DNA from: JBHJHP01 sp042219825
Lineage (GTDB): Bacteria; Bacteroidota; Bacteroidia; Bacteroidales; UBA5342
NCBI RefSeq assembly: GCF_042219825.1
Contig: NZ_JBHJHQ010000004.1
Location: 372,001 to 436,000 of the forward strand
Direction of reading: 5' to 3'
Length of the DNA stretch: 64,000 bases
Shown here: positions 1 through 8,572 of the stretch, in pieces
Layout of the letters: every line of letters starts with the position of its first letter
How positions within the stretch are numbered: the first letter of the stretch is position 1
Translations under genes and position numbers: made by a program
The notes under the pieces: generated by a model
What the model saw: the letters and a program-made list of their open reading frames with translations, nothing else
Told to the model about the DNA's origin: nothing
Database searches by the model: none

Positions 1-1
1 T

Positions 2-418
2 AAAAAATCCGGCGAAAAAATGTGGGTATTTAATGCTCATCTTGATCATATGGGACCGAAAGCCAGGCTGGAATCACTGAAGCTTATTCATCGCGAAATA
101 GATGAAATGAATACAGAAAATGATCCGGTAATTCTGATGGGCGATTTTAATGCAACACCGGTTGATGCACCAATTGTATTCATCAGTCAACATTATACCG
201 ATACCAAAATGTTGAGTAAAGAGTCGCCTTATGGACCTGATGCCACATTCAATGGATTCTTTTTTCATAAGATACCTAAGAATCGCATTGACTACATTTT
301 TGTAAACAAAAAGGTTGGAGATGTGAACAGGTATGGTGTTTTAACTGATTCTAAGGATTGCCATTATCCTTCGGATCATTTTCCTGTTTTGGCAGAAATT
401 GTACTGACGAAAAAATAA
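2..418 (+). CDS. Endonuclease/exonuclease/phosphatase family protein, C-terminal part (5' truncated by window edge)
   Basis: The frame is open from base 2, so the gene begins before the window and only its last 138 residues are visible. The EEP (DNase I-like) fold signatures are clear: the N-A-H-L-D-H strand, a G-D-F-N-A-T motif carrying the Asp/Asn that bind metal and phosphate, R-I-D-Y-I-F-V, and the terminal S-D-H-F-P-V motif with the catalytic Asp-His pair. In Bacteroidota many such proteins are secreted phosphohydrolases of unknown substrate, so no finer function is assigned. An in-frame ATG at 20 lies inside the conserved domain and is not the real start. The gene ends just before a shared hairpin terminator with the convergent GH51 gene. 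Confidence 0.85.
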   Translation, partial: KKSGEKMWVFNAHLDHMGPKARLESLKLIHREIDEMNTENDPVILMGDFNATPVDAPIVFISQHYTDTKMLSKESPYGPDATFNGFFFHKIPKNRIDYIFVNKKVGDVNRYGVLTDSKDCHYPSDHFPVLAEIVLTKK

Positions 419-443
419 AAAACAGGACCAATTTTCAGTCCTG
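411..443 (-). terminator. Rho-independent terminator of the GH51 gene, probably bidirectional
   Basis: A perfect 6-bp stem (CAGGAC at 423-428, GTCCTG at 438-443) has a 9-nt loop. Read on the minus strand it is followed by a T-rich run (complement of 411-422), so it suits the minus-strand arabinofuranosidase. On the plus strand it is followed only by a moderately T-rich stretch. Confidence 0.75.
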
Positions 444-469
444 CTCCTTTATTCTTTGGTTAGGTTTCC

Positions 470-2437
470 TTATTTTTTTATTTTAACCACAACAAGACTT
501 TTGGCTCCAATGTCAAGTTTCATATCCTTCCCATTGGTCTTTATGATGGTTTCTTCGGGATAAATTTCCTTAGGATTATCCAAGGTATTCATATCATCAG
601 GAGAAGAACCCGTTAATGAGATTACGGTTACTTTTTTACCGAATTTTTTTAAGCCTTCAAAATCAAACGAAAGACTTTTGTCCGTGTTTGTGGAATTAAC
701 CAGTTTCAGGATGATTTCATTGGTAGAATTTTTAACAGATGCAGTTGCATATAAACCATCCTGTCCGGTTACATCTTTACCGTCCAGAAGAATTGGAACC
801 ACATCATCACCTGTGTTTGTGGAGAACATTTTTTGTACATAATAGTTCGCTGATCCCATAGATCTGAGATTATCAAACCAGATCAGGTCCGGTGTCCATT
901 GCCATCCATCAACGTGTGCAAACAAAGGTGCATAGGAAGTCATTATAACGAGATCAGCATTCCGTTCCATTCCTGTTATAAACGCAGCTTCGGAAAGGGC
1001 ACAGTCCCAGTTATTCTTGTTTTTAGGACTTGCTATCGCAACGCTTTGCGCTGCATATTCACCAGCGAAAACTTTCGGTCCGCTTCTGTCGTAGTTGTCA
1101 TATCGTGTTGCATTATCGAGGAACCACTGTGGAGGTCTGTAATAGTGCTCATCAACTATTTCGGCATGAAGTTTTTTAAGTTGTTCCCAGCCATAATCAA
1201 AATACTCGCCATCAGGGAATGGCCCGCTGCCTGAAACAACCACGATGTCAGGATATTTCTCTTTAATGGCTTTATCAAATATTTTGTAACGTTTAAAATA
1301 TTCGGGTCCCCATTGTTCGTTACCGATTCCTATATATTTCAGGTTGAATGGTTCCGGATGACCCATGTCGGCTCTTACCTTTCCCCATTCAGTTGAAGGA
1401 TCGCCATTGGCAAATTCAATTAAATCCAGAGCATCGTCCACATATGGATCAAGTTCTTCCATGGGAACAAGTTCACCTGTGTTGAACTGGCAGGCCATAC
1501 CGCAACTTAAAATTGGTAGGGGCTGAGCGCCAAGGTCTTCCGCCAGTTGGAAATATTCAAAAAATCCCAAACCAAAGCTCTGGTAGTAGTCTGGCGTGAG
1601 ACGATGTGCAAATTCCGTATTCCAACGGTTAACCAGGTTTTCACGCTCCTCTATTGGTCCCACAGTTTTTTTCCATTGGTACCTGCGGTCCAGCGTACGA
1701 CCCTCTACGATACACCCTCCGGGAAATCTGAGGAATCCGGGCTGCATATCTGCCAGCAGCTGAACAAGGTCCTTTCTGAGTCCTTTGGGTCTGCCTTTCC
1801 ATGTATCTTCAGGGAACATGGATATCATATCCATATCAATAATTCCTTTTTCAGCGAATGTAATTTGCAATTTTGCTTTCGGGCAGGTTTTATCTGCTCT
1901 AATGGACGTAGCATAATTTTCCCACTTGTTTCCATTAACGGCTACGGTATCTGAACCAATAATACTGCCATCCTGAGCTACGAGGCTGAAAATAACATGA
2001 TTGATCCCTTTTTCTTCGCGGGCTAAAAAAGTCAGGTTATAGGTATCATCTTTTTTTATTCCCATGCCACGAAATCCTTCGTTGATAATGGAATAACCAC
2101 TGGGATCATTCACTTCAATTTTTATGAAATGCTGGTTTTTTTCATCACTACTGCGTTTAATGGGCGTTGCTTTTCCTGATTTCAGATTTAGGGAATGCCT
2201 GTCTGAGTTTGGTTCAAGCCATCCCATCATTGGTTCAAAAAACTCAAATGATCGGTTCTTTACCAGTTCGGCATATATTCCGCCATCTGCAGCAAAGTTG
2301 ATGTCTTCGAAAAAGATTCCGTACATGGTTGGCTGAATCTTTGCAATAGGATCATTGGGCTTTACAACAAGTTTTGTTTGCCCGACAAGGTTAACAGATA
2401 AGGCAATAAGAAAAATTGCTAATAATTTACGCGTCAT
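470..2437 (-). CDS. Secreted alpha-L-arabinofuranosidase, GH51
   Basis: The 655-residue protein begins with a signal peptide (residues 1-19, ending V-G-Q). An N-terminal strand region and a carbohydrate-binding-like beta-sandwich (about 100-195) precede the (beta/alpha)8 catalytic domain. The GH51 acid/base Glu is in G-N-E-Q-W (Glu374) and the nucleophile Glu in A-G-E-Y (Glu460); a C-terminal beta-sandwich completes the fold. The family releases terminal alpha-1,2/1,3/1,5-arabinofuranose from arabinan, arabinoxylan or arabinogalactan with retention of configuration. Export to the periplasm or cell surface is inferred from the signal peptide. It stands alone with its own terminator and no SusC/SusD neighbours, so the native glycan cannot be read from context. 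Start ATG at 2437. Confidence 0.93.
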   Translation of the reverse strand: MTRKLLAIFLIALSVNLVGQTKLVVKPNDPIAKIQPTMYGIFFEDINFAADGGIYAELVKNRSFEFFEPMMGWLEPNSDRHSLNLKSGKATPIKRSSDEKNQHFIKIEVNDPSGYSIINEGFRGMGIKKDDTYNLTFLAREEKGINHVIFSLVAQDGSIIGSDTVAVNGNKWENYATSIRADKTCPKAKLQITFAEKGIIDMDMISMFPEDTWKGRPKGLRKDLVQLLADMQPGFLRFPGGCIVEGRTLDRRYQWKKTVGPIEERENLVNRWNTEFAHRLTPDYYQSFGLGFFEYFQLAEDLGAQPLPILSCGMACQFNTGELVPMEELDPYVDDALDLIEFANGDPSTEWGKVRADMGHPEPFNLKYIGIGNEQWGPEYFKRYKIFDKAIKEKYPDIVVVSGSGPFPDGEYFDYGWEQLKKLHAEIVDEHYYRPPQWFLDNATRYDNYDRSGPKVFAGEYAAQSVAIASPKNKNNWDCALSEAAFITGMERNADLVIMTSYAPLFAHVDGWQWTPDLIWFDNLRSMGSANYYVQKMFSTNTGDDVVPILLDGKDVTGQDGLYATASVKNSTNEIILKLVNSTNTDKSLSFDFEGLKKFGKKVTVISLTGSSPDDMNTLDNPKEIYPEETIIKTNGKDMKLDIGAKSLVVVKIKK

Positions 2438-2507
2438 AATGTTGTGAATTATAAGAGTTGTTTTTTAATTGTTCGTATAAAACTTCAGTTTTGGTTTGTA
2501 AATATAC

Positions 2508-2515
2508 CAAAATTA
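2508..2515 (-). promoter_or_regulatory. Candidate Bacteroidota -7 box for the GH51 gene
   Basis: The minus strand reads TAATTTTG, matching the TAnnTTTG consensus, about 70 bases before the GH51 ATG. No TTTG at the usual 19-21 base spacing was found (the nearest is 28 bases away), so this is only a candidate. Confidence 0.25.
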
Positions 2516-2682
2516 GTGCAATGATTCTTTGGTCGAATGTTGACAAAAAAACAATTGTGCTGTACATAATTTATGGGATCAAATTTAATCCCGATGGTTT
2601 TTAACTTCTATGCAGATATTAAAGTTCCTTAAGTATTATGCATTTTTTCGTGATAATTTGTTTATCAATAAATTGTGATGCT

Positions 2683-4068
2683 ATGAAATTCAGAATTGAA
2701 CATGATGCACTGGGTGATGTCAGAGTTCCTGAAAATAAATACTGGGGAGCCCAAACAGAAAGAAGTTTAAACAATTTTAAAATCGGACCAGCAGCCAGCA
2801 TGCCAGGGGAGATTATACATGCCTTCGCAATTGTAAAAAAGTCAGCGGCGTTGGTTAATAACGAATTAGACATATTTGAAAAAGATAAAGCCAATGTTAT
2901 TATTTCGGTATGTGATGAGATTTTAGATCATAAACTGGATGATCAGTTTCCTTTGGTGATCTGGCAAACAGGCAGTGGTACGCAGACAAATATGAATGTG
3001 AATGAGGTAATAGCTAATCGCGGACACGTACTGAATGGTGGAGACCTGAGCGATGAAAAGAAATTTTTAAGTCCTGTTGATGATGTCAATAAAAGTCAGA
3101 GCAGCAACGATACCTTTCCGACTGCTCTGCATATTGCAGCTTACCAGCTTACGGTAGAAAATACACTTAAAGGACTGAAGCAACTAAGAGATGCACTTTA
3201 TGAAAAATCTGATTTGTTTTCAGATATAGTTAAGCTGGGGCGCACACATTTTATGGATGCAACACCGGTTACTTTAGGGCAGGAATTTAGTGGCTATACA
3301 CAGCAAATAGATAATGGTATTGATGCGATTGAAAATGCATTGGGAAAAGTTGCGTTACTCGCACTGGGAGGGACTGCTGTTGGAACCGGCTTAAATGCAC
3401 CTGAAAAGTTCGATGAGCTCACGGCACTTAAAATTGCAGAATTAACAGGTTATCCTTTTAAAACTGCTCCGAATAAATTTGAGGCCCTGGCCACAAATGA
3501 TGCCATTGTTGAATTAAGCGGAGCTTTTAAGCGGGTGGCAGTAAGTCTGATGAAGATTGGCAATGATATACGGATGCTGAGCAGTGGTCCGCGTGGTGGT
3601 ATAGGAGAGATATTTATACCGTCAAATGAATCAGGGTCAAGCATTATGCCGGGTAAGGTAAATCCAACTCAGGCTGAAGCTGTAACAATGGTGGCTGCCC
3701 AGGTTATGGGAAACGATGTTGCAATTGGTATTGCAGGAAGTAACGGACAATTTGAACTCAACGTGTACCGCCCGGTTATAGCAGCTAATATCATACAGAG
3801 CGCCCGTCTTTTAGGAGATGTAAGTCTTAGTTTTTGTAATCACTGCATTAAAGGAATTAAAGCAAATAAGACGAGAATTGATTCAAATCTTAAGAATTCA
3901 CTTATGCTCGTAACCAGCCTGAATCCTCATATTGGCTATTATAAATCAGCAGAAATTGCTATGAAAGCCTACAAAGAAAACACCACGTTAAAGGAAGCAG
4001 CAATGGCATTGGGTTATGTTACTGAAAAAGAGTTTGATGAATGGGTTGATCCTTCCAGAATGGTTTAA
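2683..4068 (+). CDS. fumC: Class II fumarate hydratase
   Basis: This is a 461-residue fumarase of the iron-independent class II type, which interconverts fumarate and L-malate in the cytosolic TCA cycle. The fumarate-lyase signature S-G-S-S-I-M-P-G-K-V-N-P spans residues 317-328 and carries the catalytic-loop serine. The catalytic histidine is His189 in G-R-T-H. Residues T-G-S-G-T-Q-T-N-M-N-V-N-E match the substrate A-site region. Length and motif numbering agree almost exactly with E. coli FumC. An upstream in-frame ATG at 2638 would add 15 hydrophobic residues not found in the family, so the ATG at 2683 is preferred. The convergent pncA ends 8 bases downstream with no terminator between them. 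Confidence 0.95.
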   Translation: MKFRIEHDALGDVRVPENKYWGAQTERSLNNFKIGPAASMPGEIIHAFAIVKKSAALVNNELDIFEKDKANVIISVCDEILDHKLDDQFPLVIWQTGSGTQTNMNVNEVIANRGHVLNGGDLSDEKKFLSPVDDVNKSQSSNDTFPTALHIAAYQLTVENTLKGLKQLRDALYEKSDLFSDIVKLGRTHFMDATPVTLGQEFSGYTQQIDNGIDAIENALGKVALLALGGTAVGTGLNAPEKFDELTALKIAELTGYPFKTAPNKFEALATNDAIVELSGAFKRVAVSLMKIGNDIRMLSSGPRGGIGEIFIPSNESGSSIMPGKVNPTQAEAVTMVAAQVMGNDVAIGIAGSNGQFELNVYRPVIAANIIQSARLLGDVSLSFCNHCIKGIKANKTRIDSNLKNSLMLVTSLNPHIGYYKSAEIAMKAYKENTTLKEAAMALGYVTEKEFDEWVDPSRMV

Positions 4069-4076
4069 CGAACAGG

Positions 4077-4631
4077 TTATGCACTTAATCCGTTGTATTT
4101 AATGTCATCGACAATTACAGCACCGGCTTCGTACATTACTTTCCATGCTTTTTCTTCATCGCCCGGATTTGCTTTTACAGCTTCGGTAGCATTTTTGATC
4201 ACAAATGTTTTAAAGCCGTTTTTAATGGCATCCAGAACCGTTTCCTTAACACAATATTCTGTGGTCAGACCGCAAACATATAATTCCGTTACTTCACGCT
4301 CATTGAGCACATCCACAAGATTAACATTCGTCGCTTCAAATGCTGAATAACCATCATCGGTATCTTCTGTTCCTTTTCTCAGGACGAGATCAATATTTTT
4401 AGATTTCAGCGCAGCAGGGAATTTTGATCCCAGAGAACCTCTGACGCAATGAACCGGCCATTTTTCAAAATGAACAGATTCATTCGGATGCCAGTCTTTG
4501 GATGCAATGACAAAGTGGAAATCTTCCATCAGGTTATTCACAACCGGTATAATATTGTTCCCGTCCGGTGCAGGTAACGCTCCGCCGGGTAAAAAGTCAT
4601 TTTGCAGGTCTACAATTAATAAAGCTTTCAT
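4077..4631 (-). CDS. pncA: Nicotinamidase
   Basis: The 184-residue protein belongs to the isochorismatase/cysteine hydrolase family and deaminates nicotinamide to nicotinate. The expected triad is present: Asp8, Lys86 and Cys127 (in T-E-Y-C-V-K). The metal-binding set Asp46, His48, His54 and His61 (D-W-H ... V-H-F ... P-V-H-C) distinguishes nicotinamidases from other family members. It lies 41 bases downstream of pncB on the same strand. The pair forms a complete entry to the Preiss-Handler NAD salvage route: PncA makes nicotinate and PncB converts it to nicotinate mononucleotide. Cytosolic, with no signal peptide. Confidence 0.94.
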   Translation of the reverse strand: MKALLIVDLQNDFLPGGALPAPDGNNIIPVVNNLMEDFHFVIASKDWHPNESVHFEKWPVHCVRGSLGSKFPAALKSKNIDLVLRKGTEDTDDGYSAFEATNVNLVDVLNEREVTELYVCGLTTEYCVKETVLDAIKNGFKTFVIKNATEAVKANPGDEEKAWKVMYEAGAVIVDDIKYNGLSA

Positions 4632-4672
4632 ACCTTTCCTGTTTTAAAGTTAATTAAAGTGTCAGGGGATAT

Positions 4673-6076
4673 CTATTCACGATTGGTTAGCTTGTTGCGG
4701 GTCTGCAATAATTTATTACTGATCCCGACTTTATAAACGTGCGGATTTAAAAAACGTTTATATTCTTCAGGTAACTTTTTTAACCTGTTTTTTGTAAATA
4801 TAGCAATTTCTTTCGATTGAGCGGAAGAAACCACAATTTTACCACTGCTTACAACCTGTTTTAATAACTCTTCAAACCTCAAGGATTGCAGATCCATATG
4901 CTTTCCGGGTTCAGTTGGATGATACATTGCAGTTATCTGAGTGTCCTCTTCAAGTAAAATGGCATCACATTTAAATAATCCCTCTTCATCAAAATACCGA
5001 AAGATTTTTTTCTTTCCCGGGAGTGTCATTTTGGCTAGGTTTTCAGAGAATTTCATGGTGGGTGACCCATCCAGATCGGACAGTTTATAAACACCATCCA
5101 GTGCTGCATCCTCTTTTCCCGTTGCGAGTGAAGTTCCAACACCAAAAGAATCTATTGGGGCACCCTGGGACAATAAGCTTTGAATAATGAATTCATCCAG
5201 TTGATTTGAAGCTACAATTTTTACGTCAGGAAATCCGGCCGCATCCAGCATATTGCGGGTCTGTTTACTCAGGTACGTTAAATCGCCGCTATCCAATCGT
5301 ATTCCCGCCAGTTTTTTCCCCTGACTTTTAAGCTCTTCCGCAATTTTAATGGCATTGGGCACACCGCTTTTTAAGGTGTCGTAGGTATCCACGAGCAGAA
5401 TGCAATTGTCAGGAAATATTCTGGCATAGGTTTTGAAAGCCTCCAGTTCAGTGCTGAAACTTTGTATCCACGAATGAGCCATTGTACCTGTACTAACTAC
5501 TGAAAATATTTTAGCACTCAGAACATTCGAGGTGGCGTCAAATCCTCCGTTCATGGCTGCTTTTGTGGCCATTAATCCACCTAAACCCTGGGCGCGCCTC
5601 AGACCAAATTCTAAAAGCAAACGATCTCCTGCTACAATCCTCATCCGGTTGGCTTTAGTCGCAATCAGCGATTCGAAATTCAAAATATTTAATAACAGTG
5701 TTTCAATCAGCTGTGTTTCCAAAAGATTACCTTCAATTCTGACAATTGGTTCATTGGGAAATACAACTTCACCTTCCTGCACTGACCAGATATGTCCACG
5801 GAACCTGAAATTTTTAAGATGATTCACGAAATCCTTATCAAAACCCACCGATATTAAATAAGCGCAGTCGTCCTCACTGAATTTGAAATCTTTTAGAATT
5901 TCAAGAAATGTGGAAAGGCCTGAAAAGGTTACAAATCCACCTTTAAATGGATTACGTCTGTAAAAATAGTCGAACGAAGCTCGTTGTGTATATTTACTAC
6001 TAAGGAAATATCCCTGTGCCATCGTAAGCTCATAATGATCTGTGTAAAGACCGAAGAAATGATCAAATATTTTCAT
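4673..6076 (-). CDS. pncB: Nicotinate phosphoribosyltransferase
   Basis: This 467-residue enzyme couples nicotinate and PRPP (usually with ATP hydrolysis) to give nicotinate mononucleotide. Family hallmarks are the N-terminal Y-T-D-H-Y-E-L-T-M motif, the histidine that is transiently phosphorylated in G-T-M-A-H-S-W (His201), the R-L-D-S-G-D-L segment, and the phosphate-binding G-V-G-T-S-L-A-T-G loop. Length fits the long bacterial NAPRT class. The gene is first in the pncB-pncA unit. Start ATG at 6076. Confidence 0.95.
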   Translation of the reverse strand: MKIFDHFFGLYTDHYELTMAQGYFLSSKYTQRASFDYFYRRNPFKGGFVTFSGLSTFLEILKDFKFSEDDCAYLISVGFDKDFVNHLKNFRFRGHIWSVQEGEVVFPNEPIVRIEGNLLETQLIETLLLNILNFESLIATKANRMRIVAGDRLLLEFGLRRAQGLGGLMATKAAMNGGFDATSNVLSAKIFSVVSTGTMAHSWIQSFSTELEAFKTYARIFPDNCILLVDTYDTLKSGVPNAIKIAEELKSQGKKLAGIRLDSGDLTYLSKQTRNMLDAAGFPDVKIVASNQLDEFIIQSLLSQGAPIDSFGVGTSLATGKEDAALDGVYKLSDLDGSPTMKFSENLAKMTLPGKKKIFRYFDEEGLFKCDAILLEEDTQITAMYHPTEPGKHMDLQSLRFEELLKQVVSSGKIVVSSAQSKEIAIFTKNRLKKLPEEYKRFLNPHVYKVGISNKLLQTRNKLTNRE

Positions 6077-6166
6077 TTGACTAAACTTTTTCTGCTATTT
6101 ATACAAAATACGGAAAATGAAACTCCCGGGAGAAATTATTTTTGGTTTTAAGATTTATTAAGGCCG

Positions 6167-7114
6167 TTATTGCAAGTATTGTTGGAACAGGTTCGGGTTA
6201 TACGCTTTTAAAATCCTGAGCATCCTTAATGTGTTCCACCTCGACGGTTGACCGACTGTTTCCATATCAAAATGGATTTTGCCCGGATATGGCGCCTGTA
6301 AATTCCATGTTTGTTGTTTGTTTCTTTTAATAATAAGGTGTTGTGTTGCATCGTGCATTCGGTTATCCCATGGTGAACCCGAACACTGAAAATAATCCAT
6401 GGCTTTCAGAATGTCGTATCTCCAGCGGCAGGGGTAGGGCATGCGTAGAAAATCTTTCTTTATAACCATTCCTGTTTTATCGGATTTATAAAGATGGTGC
6501 ATTAAAATAAATTCCCGTGATGTTGATTCAGCTTTCGTTAATTCATCAAGTCTGTATGTATACCCGTTTTTACGATACTCGTCGATTCCTTCCAGAACTG
6601 ACAAGGTAGTATGTAAAGAGCTGTGGCGCGCCCCGCTTCGGTTCGACCAGCAGTTGAAACCTCCGTCAGGCATTGTCTCTTTCAGAAGGAAGTCAACTAC
6701 AGATTTCAGGTCTTCGGGGGTTGATTTAAAATAGCTCGCGTAATTAAGGAACATACCGTTCAGGCACACATCACTGACCTTTACAGTTCCTATGGGATTA
6801 ACACCACCATCGAATGCCTTTTCTTCTTTCAATATTTTGGTTAAAATAGTATTTATTGAATTTATGTCAGGATCGATTGCCAGATTTTTCAGATCGAGAA
6901 GTGTATAGTGGGTAGATGTCCATTTTGGCTGATAAAATTTTAAGCCCCAATGTCCATCTGGTCTTTGTTTTGATAGAAACATTTTTCCCCAGCCTTCCTT
7001 AGCTATTCTTGATCTCAGGTCTTTTCTTTCTGTTCTCAAAAGGTCACGATGAACCTGATACTGAATGGAAACGTCTCCTGAAAGTAGCCAGTTTATAATG
7101 TTGTACAGACTCAT
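6167..7114 (-). CDS. Prenyltransferase/squalene-oxidase-repeat-like alpha-toroid protein, function unknown
   Basis: A 315-residue soluble protein without signal peptide. It shows repeated helix pairs with the G-x-W-G/G-G-F-N-C-W type turns (R-P-D-G-H-W-G near residue 50, A-F-D-G-G-V about 100, P-D-G-G-F-N-C-W about 150) that typify the alpha/alpha toroid of squalene cyclases and prenyltransferase beta subunits. No terpene-cyclase D-x-D-D or protein-prenyltransferase zinc site is evident, so enzymatic identity is not assigned. It directly follows the HXXEE membrane protein gene and is probably co-transcribed with it. An upstream ATG at 7141 would overlap that gene by 22 bases; the ATG at 7114 leaves a 5-base gap and is preferred because the nine extra residues are lysine-rich and unlike the domain. 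Confidence 0.7.
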   Translation of the reverse strand: MSLYNIINWLLSGDVSIQYQVHRDLLRTERKDLRSRIAKEGWGKMFLSKQRPDGHWGLKFYQPKWTSTHYTLLDLKNLAIDPDINSINTILTKILKEEKAFDGGVNPIGTVKVSDVCLNGMFLNYASYFKSTPEDLKSVVDFLLKETMPDGGFNCWSNRSGARHSSLHTTLSVLEGIDEYRKNGYTYRLDELTKAESTSREFILMHHLYKSDKTGMVIKKDFLRMPYPCRWRYDILKAMDYFQCSGSPWDNRMHDATQHLIIKRNKQQTWNLQAPYPGKIHFDMETVGQPSRWNTLRMLRILKAYNPNLFQQYLQ

Positions 7115-7119
7115 GCGTT

Positions 7120-7644
7120 TTATTTTATTGATTGTAAACATTTAATTTTTGCAGCCAGTATATGCATCAGTAACAGATTTATTGCAGCCGCACTTAAAAT
7201 AATAAGCGTATAAGTTATTGTCCGGTTCAACTCAAAAAATGCAGATGTTAGGTACCTGTTTAAAGTATAAAAACTGTATATAGCTGTCAGTAAAGAGGTA
7301 GCCAGTGCCGGAATATAGGATCGCAACAATATGGCCTGACCAATATGAATAAGCAGGTGAAGCGTATAAACTGTAACCAGCGATGCAAAAAGGGTATAAT
7401 TTTGTACAAAGAATGCATACAGTGTAATAATTGTGACTATCAGGAATTCTTCCGCCACAATGAATGAAAAGGCCTCAGTTGTTACTAACAATTGTTTTTT
7501 TACAATAACAGGTCCTGCTTTGGGAATCTTTGAAATAATCTTCGATTCAGATCTTTTTATCCAGGGACGCATGAAAATAATTTCCTCGAATTCGTGGAGC
7601 ATAAATACAACAGGGAAAATAAGAATAAGAAATTCAAAATTCAT
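7120..7644 (-). CDS. HXXEE-domain integral membrane protein
   Basis: The 174-residue protein is dominated by hydrophobic helices. Near the N-terminus it carries H-E-F-E-E (residues 17-21), the defining HXXEE motif. A second acidic pair (V-A-E-E-F) and a later H-L-L-I-H-I-G-Q segment sit in or next to membrane helices, the layout expected of this family of uncharacterised membrane proteins. Clustered His/Glu residues suggest metal binding, but this is inference. An upstream TTG at 7653 is possible; the ATG at 7644 is the more natural start. The next gene on the same strand encodes an alpha-toroid protein, so the two may act together. Confidence 0.75.
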   Translation of the reverse strand: MNFEFLILIFPVVFMLHEFEEIIFMRPWIKRSESKIISKIPKAGPVIVKKQLLVTTEAFSFIVAEEFLIVTIITLYAFFVQNYTLFASLVTVYTLHLLIHIGQAILLRSYIPALATSLLTAIYSFYTLNRYLTSAFFELNRTITYTLIILSAAAINLLLMHILAAKIKCLQSIK

Positions 7645-7707
7645 GTTACACAAATTTGTCTCAATTTAGCAAATAAGCTTTGAAAGCCTTAAAAAAGCAA
7701 AGGCATT

Positions 7708-8556
7708 TTATTCTGTAAGTGACTTATAGAAATCGTTTAAATGATGCTTCCCATAGCAATCAGCTACGGTATCATCTGCCATCAGCGTCAAAAAAAATTC
7801 AATAGGACCGTATGTTTTGGATGATGTAAATGTACGAACTGTCCAAATAGTAAATTTACGTATCCAATCCGGCAGGTGCATAATTTTTACCGGTTTGCCC
7901 AGCGCGTTTAAGGCCAGTTCACCAATTTCATTTTGGCTTAGAATATCCGGTCCGCCGATTTCAATTTCAGTTTTGTTTGAATTTATTGCTTCAATAAATA
8001 CTTTTGCCAGATCCTCTCCATGAATGGGATTAAGTTTTTGCTCTCCGCAACCAAACAAATAAACACGTCCCTTTTTAGCCATTTCAAAGAAATCTGTCAT
8101 GTCGGAGAAAAAGCCATTCGGGCGCATTATTACGTAAGATAAACCAGAGTCTTTCAAAGCATCCACAAATTTCTCTTTTGCTTCAAAAATTTTCAAATGG
8201 CGGTATAGGTTTCCTTTAATAGCAGAGGTGTAAATAAATTTTTGGACGCCTGCATTTTTAGCTTCCTGCATAAGGTTCATGTTAGCCTGGTAATCCACAT
8301 CCATATACGTCAGACCATCTTTTTGCCGGGTAATCCCAACAGTAGAAATCACATATTTTATCCCTGTTAAGCAGTCTTTAAGAGTGTCTGGATTGGTTAC
8401 ATCTGCTTTAACCACTTCGAGGTTTGGATGCTTGAGATCATTTAATTTTTCAGATGTTCTGGCAATAGCACGCACAGAATAATTTTGGTTTAACAGTTCT
8501 TTTACAATGTATTTGCCCAGATATCCGGTTGCCCCTGCTACTAAGACTTTATGCAT
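7708..8556 (-). CDS. NAD(P)-binding NmrA-like/atypical SDR oxidoreductase
   Basis: The 282-residue protein opens with a Rossmann dinucleotide loop G-A-T-G-Y-L-G (residues 8-14), followed by an R-A-I-A-R strand end that commonly selects NADP. It has V-I-S-T-V-G-I-T-R after the fourth strand and F-I-Y-T-S-A-I for the fifth. The classical Y-x-x-x-K pair is not evident, placing it among atypical SDRs (NmrA or NAD-epimerase-like), which may be quinone or sugar-nucleotide reductases or merely redox sensors. Substrate unknown. It ends 63 bases before the HXXEE gene and lies 16 bases after the barrel-protein gene on the same strand, so loose co-transcription is possible. Confidence 0.8.
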   Translation of the reverse strand: MHKVLVAGATGYLGKYIVKELLNQNYSVRAIARTSEKLNDLKHPNLEVVKADVTNPDTLKDCLTGIKYVISTVGITRQKDGLTYMDVDYQANMNLMQEAKNAGVQKFIYTSAIKGNLYRHLKIFEAKEKFVDALKDSGLSYVIMRPNGFFSDMTDFFEMAKKGRVYLFGCGEQKLNPIHGEDLAKVFIEAINSNKTEIEIGGPDILSQNEIGELALNALGKPVKIMHLPDWIRKFTIWTVRTFTSSKTYGPIEFFLTLMADDTVADCYGKHHLNDFYKSLTE

Positions 8557-8572
8557 AGTTTTACATCTGAAC

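Noticed and set aside
1547..1954. Open frames of 60-135 codons on the strand opposite GH51 and other large genes
   Set aside because: They lie wholly inside strongly supported genes and have no domain features; they reflect codon bias of the real genes.
2638..2682. 15-residue N-terminal extension of fumarase
   Set aside because: It is hydrophobic, absent from the family, and the internal ATG at 2683 gives the conserved N-terminus.
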